Source of the DNA: Acidobacteria bacterium Ga0074141
GTDB lineage: Bacteria; Acidobacteriota; Blastocatellia; Pyrinomonadales; Pyrinomonadaceae
Assembly (NCBI GenBank): GCA_001464665.1
Contig: LNDP01000015.1
Location: forward strand, 372,001 to 436,000
Length of the DNA stretch: 64,000 nt
Reading direction: 5' to 3'
Made by a program: the position numbers and the translations under genes. The notes beneath the pieces were generated by a model that had not been told where the DNA came from, made no database searches, and saw only the letters and a program-made list of their open reading frames with translations. Position 1 is the first letter of the stretch, and each line of letters begins with the position of its first letter. This document shows, one piece after another, positions 1 through 8,863 of this stretch.

Positions 1-2
1 TC

Positions 3-671
3 GACGCGTTCGTCGTTGTCGATGGCGAGGGATGGCACCGCGGAGTTATCGGACTTGCTGCGTCGCGAATTGCCGAGCGGCTTTATCGGCCGGCGATCGT
101 TCTTTCGACCGAGAATGGCACAGCAACGGGAAGCGCGAGAAGCATTGGCAATTTTCATCTTCTGAAAGCGCTCGAAAGCTGTTCCGAACTGTTCGATCAA
201 TTTGGCGGGCATGCGGCAGCGGCGGGAATGAAGCTGCCGACGGCGAACATCGAGCCGATGCGACGGGCGCTTTGTGATTATGCCGCTGCAGAGCTTACGG
301 GCGATCTCTTGACGCCGGAACTTAGCATTGACGCTCGCCTTTCGCCGGAATCACTTTCTATCGGGCTTGTACGCGAAATCGCACGAATGGAGCCATTTGG
401 GGCCGGAAACCCAAAGCCTGTCCTTGCGACCAAAGGGCTTGCGATGCGGTTTGAACCAAAGGTGATGAAAGACCGACATCTGAAGCTTTATCTCGGTGAC
501 CGCGACGGCCGGCGTTTCGAGGCGGTTTGGTGGGACGGTGTCGAGAAAGGAAAAGAGCAAACTCTTGCAGTCGGGCGCAACATCGAAGTTGTTTACACGC
601 TGGACGTAAATTCCTGGCAGGGAACTGAACGGCTTCAGCTTGTGATAGAGGACGTACGGGACGATAATTAA
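3..671 (+). CDS. recJ: Single-stranded-DNA exonuclease RecJ, C-terminal part
   Basis: This is the C-terminal end of RecJ, the 5'-3' single-strand DNA exonuclease of recombination and mismatch repair; the start lies outside the window. The frame is open from base 3. It shows the DHHA1-domain signature GWHRGVIGLAASRIAERL near the window edge, followed by GGHAAAAGM, which includes the conserved GGH. The rest matches the RecJ OB-fold that binds DNA (EPFGAGNPKP and a beta-rich tail). The N-terminal DHH catalytic domain is missing only because of the window cut. It ends 3 nt before the LptC/OstA-like gene, so the two are probably co-transcribed. Confidence 0.93.
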   Translation, partial: DAFVVVDGEGWHRGVIGLAASRIAERLYRPAIVLSTENGTATGSARSIGNFHLLKALESCSELFDQFGGHAAAAGMKLPTANIEPMRRALCDYAAAELTGDLLTPELSIDARLSPESLSIGLVREIARMEPFGAGNPKPVLATKGLAMRFEPKVMKDRHLKLYLGDRDGRRFEAVWWDGVEKGKEQTLAVGRNIEVVYTLDVNSWQGTERLQLVIEDVRDDN

Positions 672-674
672 GCA

Positions 675-3272
675 ATGGCCGCGAGCGAGCGAAATGTCAA
701 GAAAATGCAGAAACGAGCGTATTTGCCGCTCGTTATGCGTTCCGTCGCCGCGATAGTGCTTGTGGCCACGGTCATAGGCGTGATCGTGTATTTATCACGC
801 GGTGATGCCAATGCAGAATTTCGTGCCCGCGGGCTTCCCGCTTCGCTTTCAAAGGACGTGATCGCGGTGGTCGATGGCTACGAACGACGCGAGGTCGAGA
901 ACGGTGTCACCAAATACGCCATCCGAGCCGACCGGGCAACTACGTTCACCGATAATCACCAGGAATTGGAGAACGTTTTTCTTGAGGTCTTCGACGAAGA
1001 GTCTCGGCCCAGCCGTATTAAGGCCGTTAAAGCGATCTATCTGCCGGGCGAGGAGAAGACATTCAAGGTTTTTTTTGAAGGCGATGTTCAGGTCGATTCT
1101 GCCGACGGGCTTAAGCTAGCAACTGCGATCATTGTATATGACCACGCCACCGGGGTTGCTGAAGCTGACCGTCCGATCCAATTCACCCGCGAGTACGTTT
1201 CTGGAAATTCCGAGTCGGCGACTGTCTTCGTTAACGAAAAGCGCGTTGAGCTTCGCGGTGCCGTAGTTATTGAGGGTAGCGATGCTGTCGAAGGCGTCGC
1301 GGGTACGAATGGTCCTTGGAAGATGAACTCAAGCTTCGCTTCCTACGACCACGGCAAAAGCCTCGTTGAACTTCGCGGCGATGTAGTGGTTCAGACGACG
1401 TCTGATGTGCTGAAAGCGGGTCGGGCGGTCGTTACGCTGGCAAAGGTCAGCGAAACCGCTGCCGATGTGTCTCAGGCTGAGCTATTTGATGGCGTAACCA
1501 TCGAAAGCCGCGATACGGGTGGAGAGAAGCGAACGATCACGGCAAATTACGGCAAGTACGATAAAACGGCGGGCACATTTGATCTGCAGGGCAATGTTGT
1601 CATTACTGCACCGAGTGAAAGCGGACCGGTGAAGATGACGGCGGCGACGGCTCTTTACGATGAGCGTGCCCCATCGGCAAGATTGCTCGGCGGCGGCACC
1701 ATTGAGACACCGCGCGAAAGGATAAGCGGCGGCGAGATCAATGCCCAGCTTGCCCCTGGCGGAAAGCTTCGGTCGGCCTCCGTCATCAATAACGGAAAAA
1801 TCACCCAGAATTCGCCCGAACGAAACCTTGATCTGGCAGCGACCCGAATTGATGCCGCCTTTGATGCCGCAGGAGAGCTTGCGCGAGCCGAGCTTAAAGA
1901 AAAGGCGACGGCTGTTGTCATCCCTGCGAACGCGGCGGGGTATTCGAAGGCAAGCCTCGCAGCAGCCCGGTCTATCCAGATAGTGATGGATAAAGGCCTG
2001 GCGAAAACGATGATCACAGACGGACGGACAACCCTGGTCCTCGACCCGCAAGCGGGAGATGCTGCTTCTACTCGCCGTACGATCCGAGCAGACAAAATAA
2101 ACACAGCATTCGGACCGGACGGCAAGACACTCGCACGGGCTGAAGCGATCGGAAATTCAGAGCTCGACATCGAGCCCGTAAATGCCGGGCCGGAAATTTA
2201 TCGCACTATTGTCGCCGCACCCCGTTTTGATTGTGACTTTTTTCCGGGTCGCAATTTTGCCCGTAGGTGCGATGCCGGCCGGAGTGTTCGGACACGGCGT
2301 TTGCCGACGGTTGCCCGCGAGGGCCGCGGCGAGCAGGTGATGACGTCGGATACAGCGACCGCACTTTTTCGTGACGATTCGCGGGATGTGGAAACCTTAA
2401 CCGCCGACGGCAACGCTCGGTTCACCGAACTCGACCGAAACGCATCTGCCGCAAGGTTCGTCTTTAATGCGGCTACGGAGGTCGTACAGCTTCGCGGAGG
2501 CTCGCCGACCGCTTGGGATTCGCGTGCCCGCGGCCGTGCCCGCGAGATCGATTGGGACGTCCGCAACCAGCGGTCAAAGCTTTCCGGCAACGTTAGCACG
2601 ACGTACTACAGTCAGGGATCGACCGGAAATTCGGCGCCTTTCGGCTCGGTCAACGATCCGGTTTACATCACATCGAACACCGCTGAGATCGATCATCGCA
2701 CCGAGGTTGCCGCGTTCAGCGGTAACGCAAGGGCCTGGCAGAAAGATAACTTCGTCAAAGGCGGACAGATCACGATCTTTCAGAAAGAGGCCCGCTTCCG
2801 GGCTGAAACCAATGTTGAAAGCCAGCTTTATGGCGTCAAGACCCGCGGCTCAGGCGGCGCTGTTCCTGTGTTCGCGAACGCAGACCGTATGGATTATGAC
2901 CGTGCAAGTTCGCAGATCGTTTATACGGGTACCGTACGCATCAAACAGGGCCCTGAGCAAATAAATGCTGAGGTCGGAAAGATCTTTTTGAGCAAAGAGA
3001 ACGACATCGACAGGGCCGAATTTGAGCAGAATGTGACGATCACACAGCCCGGCCGGACTGCGAGCGGCAGGTCTGCTTTCTATTTTGCCGCCGATGAGCG
3101 CGTCGTATTGCGAGGCGATCCGGCGCGTGTTCAGGACCCGCGAAGCGGCTCTACCCAATCTGCTGAGATCACCGTGTTTCTTCGAGATGATCGAGCGATA
3201 GCCGATGGCCGAAGCGAAACGAACGCCGCTGGCCGAAACCGTTCGGTTTACAAAGTTCAAAACCCAGACTAA
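675..3272 (+). CDS. LptC/OstA-like LPS transport protein, giant multi-OstA form
   Basis: This is an inner-membrane-anchored periplasmic protein of the LptC/LptA (OstA) family, which bridges lipopolysaccharide from the LptBFG extractor to the outer membrane. One N-terminal transmembrane anchor spans about residues 17-41. It is followed by an LptC-like domain ([20 protein letters not shown]) and then many OstA-type beta repeats with phrases such as [11 protein letters not shown] and [10 protein letters not shown]. At 865 aa it is several times longer than E. coli LptC or LptA, about 190 aa each, so it probably combines both roles. The ATG lies 3 nt after recJ. lptB follows and overlaps its end, which supports the assignment. 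No separate lptA is visible. Confidence 0.85.
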   Translation: MAASERNVKKMQKRAYLPLVMRSVAAIVLVATVIGVIVYLSRGDANAEFRARGLPASLSKDVIAVVDGYERREVENGVTKYAIRADRATTFTDNHQELENVFLEVFDEESRPSRIKAVKAIYLPGEEKTFKVFFEGDVQVDSADGLKLATAIIVYDHATGVAEADRPIQFTREYVSGNSESATVFVNEKRVELRGAVVIEGSDAVEGVAGTNGPWKMNSSFASYDHGKSLVELRGDVVVQTTSDVLKAGRAVVTLAKVSETAADVSQAELFDGVTIESRDTGGEKRTITANYGKYDKTAGTFDLQGNVVITAPSESGPVKMTAATALYDERAPSARLLGGGTIETPRERISGGEINAQLAPGGKLRSASVINNGKITQNSPERNLDLAATRIDAAFDAAGELARAELKEKATAVVIPANAAGYSKASLAAARSIQIVMDKGLAKTMITDGRTTLVLDPQAGDAASTRRTIRADKINTAFGPDGKTLARAEAIGNSELDIEPVNAGPEIYRTIVAAPRFDCDFFPGRNFARRCDAGRSVRTRRLPTVAREGRGEQVMTSDTATALFRDDSRDVETLTADGNARFTELDRNASAARFVFNAATEVVQLRGGSPTAWDSRARGRAREIDWDVRNQRSKLSGNVSTTYYSQGSTGNSAPFGSVNDPVYITSNTAEIDHRTEVAAFSGNARAWQKDNFVKGGQITIFQKEARFRAETNVESQLYGVKTRGSGGAVPVFANADRMDYDRASSQIVYTGTVRIKQGPEQINAEVGKIFLSKENDIDRAEFEQNVTITQPGRTASGRSAFYFAADERVVLRGDPARVQDPRSGSTQSAEITVFLRDDRAIADGRSETNAAGRNRSVYKVQNPD

Positions 3273-4041
3273 CCTCTCATTGGTGGAATCGGATAAATCA
3301 TTACAGAATGGCAAGGCCGCCGGAACCCTGGTGGCCACCGAGATGCGGAAGTCCTACGGTCGCCGTACTGTGGTTGATGGCGTAAGCCTTGAGATGCGCG
3401 ATGGCGAGGTAGTCGGGCTGCTTGGTGCCAATGGTGCGGGCAAGACAACGACCTTTTATTTGCTTGCAGGGCTTGAACGGTCGGAGGGCGGGAATATCTT
3501 TCTCAATGGCGATGACGTGACCCGCTTGCCGATGTACCTGCGTGCCCGACTTGGGCTTGGCTATCTTCCTCAGGAGCCATCGATCTTTCGCAAAATGACG
3601 GCCGAGCAGAACATTCTCGCCGTACTTGAGACCCGCGGTTTCTCGCGAACCGAGCGGTTTGCACGGCTCGAAGAGCTACTCGAGGAATTCGGCGTCGAGC
3701 ACGTCCGAAAGACCCGTGGAGATTCGCTTTCGGGCGGTGAAAGGCGTCGCGTCGAGATCGCTCGTTGCCTGGCATCGGACCCGCATTTCATACTTCTCGA
3801 CGAGCCTTTTGCAGGCATCGACCCGATCGCTGTCGAGGATATTCGCGAGCTGATCCTCTACCTCAAAGGTCAAGGCATCGGGATCTTGATCACAGACCAC
3901 AACGTCCGCGAAACGCTCGGGATAACTGACCGCGCCTACATTATGTCCGAAGGAAAAATCCTCAGGTCAGGGCGGCCGGACGAATTGGTCGAGGATGCAG
4001 AGGTTCGCCGAATATATCTTGGCGAACAGTTCAAGTTGTAG
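3205..4041 (+). CDS. lptB: LPS export ABC transporter ATPase LptB
   Basis: This is the ATPase that powers LPS extraction by LptB2FG. It has Walker [10 protein letters not shown], the ABC signature [12 protein letters not shown], Walker [14 protein letters not shown] and the H-loop TDHNVRET, all in LptB-typical context; the C-terminus IYLGEQFKL is also characteristic. The start is uncertain. The ATG used here overlaps the lptC-like gene by 68 nt and adds about 42 residues before the domain. GTG codons at 3283 (10 nt after the upstream stop) and at 3331, where family alignment would begin, are real alternatives. rpoN follows, as in many Gram-negative bacteria. Confidence 0.93.
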   Translation: MAEAKRTPLAETVRFTKFKTQTNLSLVESDKSLQNGKAAGTLVATEMRKSYGRRTVVDGVSLEMRDGEVVGLLGANGAGKTTTFYLLAGLERSEGGNIFLNGDDVTRLPMYLRARLGLGYLPQEPSIFRKMTAEQNILAVLETRGFSRTERFARLEELLEEFGVEHVRKTRGDSLSGGERRRVEIARCLASDPHFILLDEPFAGIDPIAVEDIRELILYLKGQGIGILITDHNVRETLGITDRAYIMSEGKILRSGRPDELVEDAEVRRIYLGEQFKL

Positions 4042-4075
4042 CAGATAAACTTTCGCGTTTTCTCCTTAAAGAATC

Positions 4076-4081
4076 TATAAT
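4076..4081 (+). promoter_or_regulatory. Possible -10 box upstream of rpoN
   Basis: A perfect TATAAT lies 59 nt before the rpoN start, in the only sizeable gap (about 98 nt) of this operon. No convincing -35 box sits 17 nt upstream, so this is a weak candidate for an internal promoter. Confidence 0.3.
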
Positions 4082-4139
4082 CGAAGTCAGCAAGCAATTT
4101 TCGCACCACAAGTCACGGTGCGGCTCCGAACATCAGTAA

Positions 4140-5705
4140 ATGTCGTCTCTTCGCCTTACAACTTCATTGCAGCAAAAGATGGTGCTGACGCCGCAGCTCA
4201 GGCAGCGGATCGAGATGCTCCAGATGACGTCAATGGAGCTGAGCGAGTTGATCGAGACGGAACTCGTGGCAAATCCGGTACTTGAAGAGATCACTCCCGG
4301 CGAAGAGATCCAGGAGGTTTCGGAACAGATCCTCGACCAAAACGCAGATGGATTTGACGACTTTCTGCACAACGGCAAACCCGCATCCGAGGTCAACGAG
4401 AGCGGCCGCGATGAGGCTCGGGAGTTCGATAGCGAAGGCCAGACGCAAAACGGAGAGACCGCAGACTACGAACGCGATGGCGAATCGACGGAGAACGCCA
4501 GCGGTGATACTCAGGACTCGTTTGAAGAAGTTGATTTCGGACGGGAGTTTCAGGAGTATCTCGATCCCGGCTATAAGACCCAGGAGATCGAATACAAGGA
4601 CGACGCCCCAAGTTTCGAACAGTTTCTTTCGCACAAGCCGTCGTTGACCGACCACCTCGAATGGCAGCTCTCAATGCAAGAGATCTCGGAGCGTTCCCAT
4701 GATGCCGCGATCGCGATAATCGGCAATCTCGATCCTGACGGCCGCCTCGCTGCCTCGGTCGAGGACATTTCGCAGATGGTCGGTGTTTCGACGGAACGAG
4801 TCGAAGAAATACGACAAATGATAATGCGGCTCGACCCCGTGGGATGTGCCGCTTTGGACGTCAAAGAATGCCTTCTCGTCCAGCTTGACGCGATGGGTGA
4901 GGGCAATTCGCTTGCCGTAACGCTTGTCCGAGACCACCTCGAGGATCTGCAACCACATCGGCTTCAGCATTTGGCAAAGGCAACAGGCGAATCGCTCGAG
5001 GTGCTTGACGCTGAGATTACTTTGATCCGCGATCTGGACCCTTTTCCCGCCCGTCCCTTCTCGGCAGAAGAGGCCGTGTTCGTTGCCCCGGAGGTCTATA
5101 TCGAAAAGATCGATGAGGATTACGTCATCTATTTTGCCGACGATGGTTCACCACGGCTCCGGATAAGCCAGACCTATCACCAACTTCTCGATAAGAACGA
5201 AACGAATAAAGAAACAAAGGACTTCATCCGCGAGAAGGTGCGCTCCGCGGTCGACCTTCTGCGCAACATCGAACACCGACGGCAAACGATCTACCGCGTC
5301 GTAGAGTGCATCGTCGATCGGCAGCGTGAGTTTCTGGATAAGGGGGTTGAGTACATCAAGCCGATGATGCTCAAGGACATCGCCGAGGATATTGGGATGC
5401 ACCTTTCGACGATCTCACGCGTGGTCAATAGAAAATACGCTCACACGCCGCAAGGCGTCATCGAGCTTCGCCGCTTTTTCAGCGAAGGTATGATGAACGA
5501 GGACGGCGAGGAGGTTTCGACCCGAATCCTGAAACTTCGAATTAAGAAGCTGATCGAAGAGGAAGATACGAAAAAGCCTCTTACGGATGATCAGGTTGTG
5601 AAGATACTCAGCAAAGAGGGCGTAAAGCTCTCGCGTAGGACGATCGCGAAGTACAGGGACCAAATGAAGATCCCGGGTTCCCGCGAACGCAAGACGATCA
5701 TTTAA
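4140..5705 (+). CDS. rpoN: RNA polymerase sigma-54 factor RpoN
   Basis: This is sigma-54, which directs RNA polymerase to -24/-12 promoters and needs AAA+ activators. The Gln/Leu-rich region I is at the start (LRLTTSLQQKMVLTPQLRQR), and an acidic region II spans about residues 60-150. The core-binding domain follows, with TLIRDLDPFPARPF. The C-terminus holds the helix-turn-helix (HLSTISRVVNRKY) and an RpoN box reading LSRRTIAKYRDQ, close to the family ARRTVAKYRE. The 521-aa length is typical. The lptB-rpoN-hpf order is conserved across many phyla. No sigma-54 activator is visible in the window. Confidence 0.97.
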   Translation: MSSLRLTTSLQQKMVLTPQLRQRIEMLQMTSMELSELIETELVANPVLEEITPGEEIQEVSEQILDQNADGFDDFLHNGKPASEVNESGRDEAREFDSEGQTQNGETADYERDGESTENASGDTQDSFEEVDFGREFQEYLDPGYKTQEIEYKDDAPSFEQFLSHKPSLTDHLEWQLSMQEISERSHDAAIAIIGNLDPDGRLAASVEDISQMVGVSTERVEEIRQMIMRLDPVGCAALDVKECLLVQLDAMGEGNSLAVTLVRDHLEDLQPHRLQHLAKATGESLEVLDAEITLIRDLDPFPARPFSAEEAVFVAPEVYIEKIDEDYVIYFADDGSPRLRISQTYHQLLDKNETNKETKDFIREKVRSAVDLLRNIEHRRQTIYRVVECIVDRQREFLDKGVEYIKPMMLKDIAEDIGMHLSTISRVVNRKYAHTPQGVIELRRFFSEGMMNEDGEEVSTRILKLRIKKLIEEEDTKKPLTDDQVVKILSKEGVKLSRRTIAKYRDQMKIPGSRERKTII

Positions 5706-5744
5706 GTTTTACTGATTTCTCAAATAGAGGTAGTTTTCAAAACC

Positions 5745-6275
5745 ATGAAAGTTGAATACACAGGAAGACACATTGAGGTAACCCCCGCTCTGAAACAACA
5801 TGTAAAAGAGCATTTCGATCGTATAGATCATCTTTTTCAGGGAAAGCCCGCAAAGGCCCAGGTGATCATAGAGGTCGAACGAGGACGGCACCGGTCGGAG
5901 ATCATCGTCAAATGGCGAAATGACGTTTTGACAGCGACGACGGCGAACTCGGATATGTACAAGTCACTCTCGCAGTCGATCGACAAGATCGAAAAGCAGG
6001 CCCTGAAGCTAAAGAATAAGGTCATCGACAAGGCTCACAAGGCGACCAAGGCCGGCGTTATCGCGAACAAGGCGGTCGAGGTTCGTCCCGGGCCCGGAGC
6101 ACCACGGATCATCAGGTCACGTCGCCATGCCGTGAAACCAATGTCGCCCGAAGAAGCCGTTCTGTTGGTTGCGGAATCGGATAACGACTTTATCGTGTTT
6201 CGTAACTCGGAGAATGAACGTATTTCTGTCGTGTACTCCCGTAAAGATGGAAATTTCGGGCTCATCGAACCCTGA
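5745..6275 (+). CDS. hpf: Ribosome hibernation promoting factor, long form
   Basis: This is a long-form HPF that dimerises 70S ribosomes into inactive 100S particles in stationary phase. The S30AE/YfiA domain covers about residues 1-100 (VEYTGRHIEVTPALKQHVKE). After a basic linker comes the C-terminal dimerisation domain (MSPEEAVLLVAESDNDFIVF ... GLIEP). At 176 aa it matches the long type rather than the short gammaproteobacterial type of about 95 aa. It sits directly after rpoN and 3 nt before hprK. Confidence 0.95.
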   Translation: MKVEYTGRHIEVTPALKQHVKEHFDRIDHLFQGKPAKAQVIIEVERGRHRSEIIVKWRNDVLTATTANSDMYKSLSQSIDKIEKQALKLKNKVIDKAHKATKAGVIANKAVEVRPGPGAPRIIRSRRHAVKPMSPEEAVLLVAESDNDFIVFRNSENERISVVYSRKDGNFGLIEP

Positions 6276-6278
6276 TCT

Positions 6279-7247
6279 ATGCTTAGCGAGAGCAAAGCGA
6301 AAACCAGAGCTATCTCCATCGCGGATTTTCTGAGATCCGCTCCGGCGGAGCTTGATCTCGAGCTTGTCGCTGGCGGCGAAGGGCAAGAGAAGCACGAACT
6401 TCGGTCGGAGCGGATCCAGAAACTTGGACTGGCGCTTGCGGGCTATTCGGAGTATTTGCACTACGGCCGACTTCAAATGATCGGAACCAGCGAGACAGCT
6501 TTTCTCCAGAGGTTCTCGCCGGAGAAACGCGCTGACGCTGTAGCTTCGCTGCCGATTGCTAATATCGCATGTATTCTGATCACCAAGGGCCTAAAGCCGA
6601 TGAGCGAGGTTCGAGCCTTTGCCGAGCGAAACGCGATCCCGCTGCTTCGCAGTGATGCGGTTAGTTCTCGGGCGATCGCACTGATCACCTCGTTTCTTCA
6701 GGAACGTCTGGCGCCTGAGACGACCATACATGGCGTTCTTGTGGAGATGCACGGCTTCGGCGTGCTGATCCGAGGGGAATCGGGTATCGGGAAATCGGAA
6801 TGCGCTCTTGACCTGGTGGCCCGGGGGCATCGCCTGATCTCCGACGATTCTGTTCGGATCAAGAATATCGGCGGCAAGTTGGTTGGGTCGTCAAGCGAAA
6901 TAACCGCCGGGTTTCTTGAGATCCGCGGGCTTGGCATCATCAATGTTCGTGAGCTTTTTGGCGTAGCATCTGTCCGAACTTCGAAGTCGCTGTCCGTTTG
7001 TATTGAGTTTCGCAGATCCGACGATCAGATCGAGAGCGATCGACTTGGCCTTGAAATGGAGAGCGAAGAGATCTGCGGTGGTCGGCTGCCGAAGTTCTCA
7101 TTGCCGGTGCGGCCTGGCCGAAACCTTGCCTCGTTGGTAGAGACGGCGGTCAAGGTTTATATGCTTCGGTGCGAGGGTTCGGATGCCGCAAAAGAAGTTC
7201 TAGAACGGCATGCCCGGGCAATTGCGATTGATTCAAGTAAGGCATAA
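6279..7247 (+). CDS. hprK: HPr kinase/phosphorylase
   Basis: This bifunctional enzyme phosphorylates and dephosphorylates the regulatory serine of HPr. The N-terminal regulatory domain covers about residues 1-130. The catalytic domain has P-loop GESGIGKSE, the ISDDSVRI motif that corresponds to the DD region, and the HprK signature LEIRGLGIINVRELFG. The C-terminal LPVRPGRNLA segment is also conserved. The length of 322 aa is typical. Its substrate HPr is encoded three genes downstream with a serine at the expected place, so the pair is probably functional. It occupies the ptsN position of the E. coli operon. Confidence 0.95.
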   Translation: MLSESKAKTRAISIADFLRSAPAELDLELVAGGEGQEKHELRSERIQKLGLALAGYSEYLHYGRLQMIGTSETAFLQRFSPEKRADAVASLPIANIACILITKGLKPMSEVRAFAERNAIPLLRSDAVSSRAIALITSFLQERLAPETTIHGVLVEMHGFGVLIRGESGIGKSECALDLVARGHRLISDDSVRIKNIGGKLVGSSSEITAGFLEIRGLGIINVRELFGVASVRTSKSLSVCIEFRRSDDQIESDRLGLEMESEEICGGRLPKFSLPVRPGRNLASLVETAVKVYMLRCEGSDAAKEVLERHARAIAIDSSKA

Positions 7248-7257
7248 TCAGATCGAA

Positions 7258-8154
7258 GTGGCACAATCAAAGAAGAATCAGAACGAGAGTTCATCGCTAG
7301 CCATAATTACTGGCCTCAGTGGCTCGGGGATGAGTTCGGCGATGAATGCCTTCGAGGACCTCGGATTCTTCTGTATCGACAACTTGCCGGTGACGATGAT
7401 CTCGCCATTTGTCCGCCTGATGTCGCCGAATGAAGAGGGAATCGTCCCGATCCCGAAGGCCGCTCTGGTAATCGATATTCGCGAAAGGCATTTTTTGGCG
7501 GACTTTTCGAAAGAGATCACCAAGATCAAGAAAAAAGGTATCGAACCGACGGTGATCTTCCTCGAAGCTTCAGAGGAAGTGCTGATGCGGCGCTTCTCTG
7601 AAACGCGGCGGCCGCACCCGGCGGAACGAGGCAAAGGGCTCCGAGATGCGATACGTGTTGAGCGCAGGGCGATGGCGGCGGTTCGCGAAAAGGCCAACCT
7701 TATTATCGACACTTCTGAGCACTCAGTTCATACGCTTCGTCGAGAGATTCTCCGGCGATTCGGCGATGTCGGCGTCCGGCCTGAATTGCTCGTCCAGATA
7801 ATGAGCTTCGGTCACAAGTATGGAACTCCGCGTGACGTTGACCTCCAGTTCGACGTCCGCCACCTACCGAACCCTTATTTTGTTCCCGACCTTAGACCAA
7901 AGACGGGAGCAGACGGTGAGGTAGTAAAGTTCCTGCGAAAACAAGCGGAAGTAAAGGAAACGATCGAACGCTTTTCAGACCTTTTGCTTTATCTGTTACC
8001 TCAATACCAGAGCGAGGGTAAGGCGTATCTCACGATCGCTATTGGATGCACCGGCGGAAAGCACCGATCTGTAATGGTCGCGAACGAACTCAACCGAAAG
8101 ATCTCAAAGGCTGGATTCAAAACTTCGATCTCGCACCGGGATATGCAAAAATAG
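7258..8154 (+). CDS. rapZ: RapZ/YvcJ-family nucleotide-binding protein with altered Walker A
   Basis: RapZ-family proteins bind nucleotides through an N-terminal P-loop domain; in E. coli the C-terminal domain binds small RNAs that control GlmS. The C-terminal half is well conserved here: SFGHKYGTPRDVDLQFDVR, LPNPYF and GCTGGKHRSV. The N-terminal GFFCIDNLP motif is also present. The Walker A reads GLSGSGMSS, with methionine (codon 7330-7332) where the family has the catalytic lysine. The start is uncertain. GTG 7258, 10 nt after hprK, is preferred; ATG 7210 would overlap hprK by 38 nt. Context between hprK and PTS genes mirrors other phyla. Confidence 0.9.
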   Translation: MAQSKKNQNESSSLAIITGLSGSGMSSAMNAFEDLGFFCIDNLPVTMISPFVRLMSPNEEGIVPIPKAALVIDIRERHFLADFSKEITKIKKKGIEPTVIFLEASEEVLMRRFSETRRPHPAERGKGLRDAIRVERRAMAAVREKANLIIDTSEHSVHTLRREILRRFGDVGVRPELLVQIMSFGHKYGTPRDVDLQFDVRHLPNPYFVPDLRPKTGADGEVVKFLRKQAEVKETIERFSDLLLYLLPQYQSEGKAYLTIAIGCTGGKHRSVMVANELNRKISKAGFKTSISHRDMQK

Positions 8155-8159
8155 CGTCT

Positions 8160-8582
8160 ATGGCAAAGATCGGCGGTGTCATCATCTCGCATGGACAGGT
8201 AGCAAACGAGCTTCTCGCGGCGGCGGAGACGATCGTCGGAGAGACGAGCCACCTTACCGCGGTCTCGATCGGCTGGCACGACGACGTGGAACTGGCGAAG
8301 AAGGAGATCGAGCGGGCGATCGACCAGGTTTCTGCGGGCCGCGGAGTTATCATTTTAACTGATATGTTTGGCGGTACTCCAACGAATATTGCCGCGATGT
8401 TCCTAAAGGATGGCGAGGTTGAGATCGTTACCGGTGTTAACCTGCCGATGGTGGTCAAGCTGGCTGCTTATAAGGGCGAAGGAACGCTGAGCGAAGTTTC
8501 AAAAGTGATAGAAGAAACAGGGAAGGGAGCGATTTATCGAACGGCGGCTCTGCTTGATTCGCGTTCGGCAGATAATGGTTGA
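8160..8582 (+). CDS. PTS EIIA component, mannose/sorbose type
   Basis: This is a single-domain EIIA of the mannose (EIIA-Man) family, about 140 aa. In PTS chains it accepts phosphate from HPr on a histidine near the N-terminus, seen here in GVIISHGQVANELL. The loop DMFGGTPTNIA is the second family hallmark. The ATG at 8160 is chosen because the product then starts MAKIGGVIISHG; the longer open frame upstream only runs through rapZ. No EIIB, EIIC or EIID partner is present, so a regulatory rather than a transport role is likely. Its stop region overlaps the HPr start. Confidence 0.9.
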   Translation: MAKIGGVIISHGQVANELLAAAETIVGETSHLTAVSIGWHDDVELAKKEIERAIDQVSAGRGVIILTDMFGGTPTNIAAMFLKDGEVEIVTGVNLPMVVKLAAYKGEGTLSEVSKVIEETGKGAIYRTAALLDSRSADNG

Positions 8583-8847
8583 AACCAGCGTAAAGGTGGT
8601 TAACAATCTCGGGCTTCATGCCCGGGCGGCGGCTCAGCTTGTTCGGCTTGCCGGAACGTTTGAATCGACCATAAAGATAATTCGCCCTGACAAGGGAGTT
8701 TTTGCGGACGCAAAATCCATTCTGAATTTGCTTACGCTTGCCGCATCGAACGGAACCGAACTTCACGTTCAGGCTGAAGGCCCGGACGAGAATGAGGCAC
8801 TGGCCGCGGTCGGGCAACTATTTACAAAGGGCTTCGGCGAGTTTTGA
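8575..8847 (+). CDS. Phosphocarrier protein HPr
   Basis: This is the PTS phosphocarrier, 90 aa. His15 lies in the GLHARAAAQLV motif and accepts phosphate from enzyme I. Ser48 in ADAKSILNLL aligns with the Ser46 site used by HprK, which is encoded just upstream. The ATG at 8575 overlaps the EIIA stop by 8 nt and gives MVETSVKVV; an upstream in-frame ATG at 8554 is less likely. No enzyme I (ptsI) gene follows; the next gene encodes an arginase-family enzyme. The protein could be called ptsH or npr, and the sequence does not decide which. Confidence 0.93.
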   Translation: MVETSVKVVNNLGLHARAAAQLVRLAGTFESTIKIIRPDKGVFADAKSILNLLTLAASNGTELHVQAEGPDENEALAAVGQLFTKGFGEF

Positions 8848-8863
8848 TCAGGGAAAGAAATTT

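Noticed and set aside
2190-2345. Arg/Cys-rich stretch in the LptC/OstA-like gene as a frameshift
   Set aside because: The other two frames meet stops within the stretch or at its end, and the current frame continues into clear OstA repeats, so one continuous gene is the simpler reading.
3205-3330. The 42-residue LptB extension as a real domain
   Set aside because: It overlaps the upstream gene, is poorly structured and lacks family similarity; kept only as start uncertainty.
8046-8159. N-terminal extension of the EIIA gene
   Set aside because: The extra residues lie inside rapZ and have no family similarity; the ATG at 8160 gives the normal EIIA-Man start.
8738-8863. Longer arginase start inside the HPr gene
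   Set aside because: The segment is the HPr gene in another frame; GTG 8864 has a ribosome-binding site and fits the family length.
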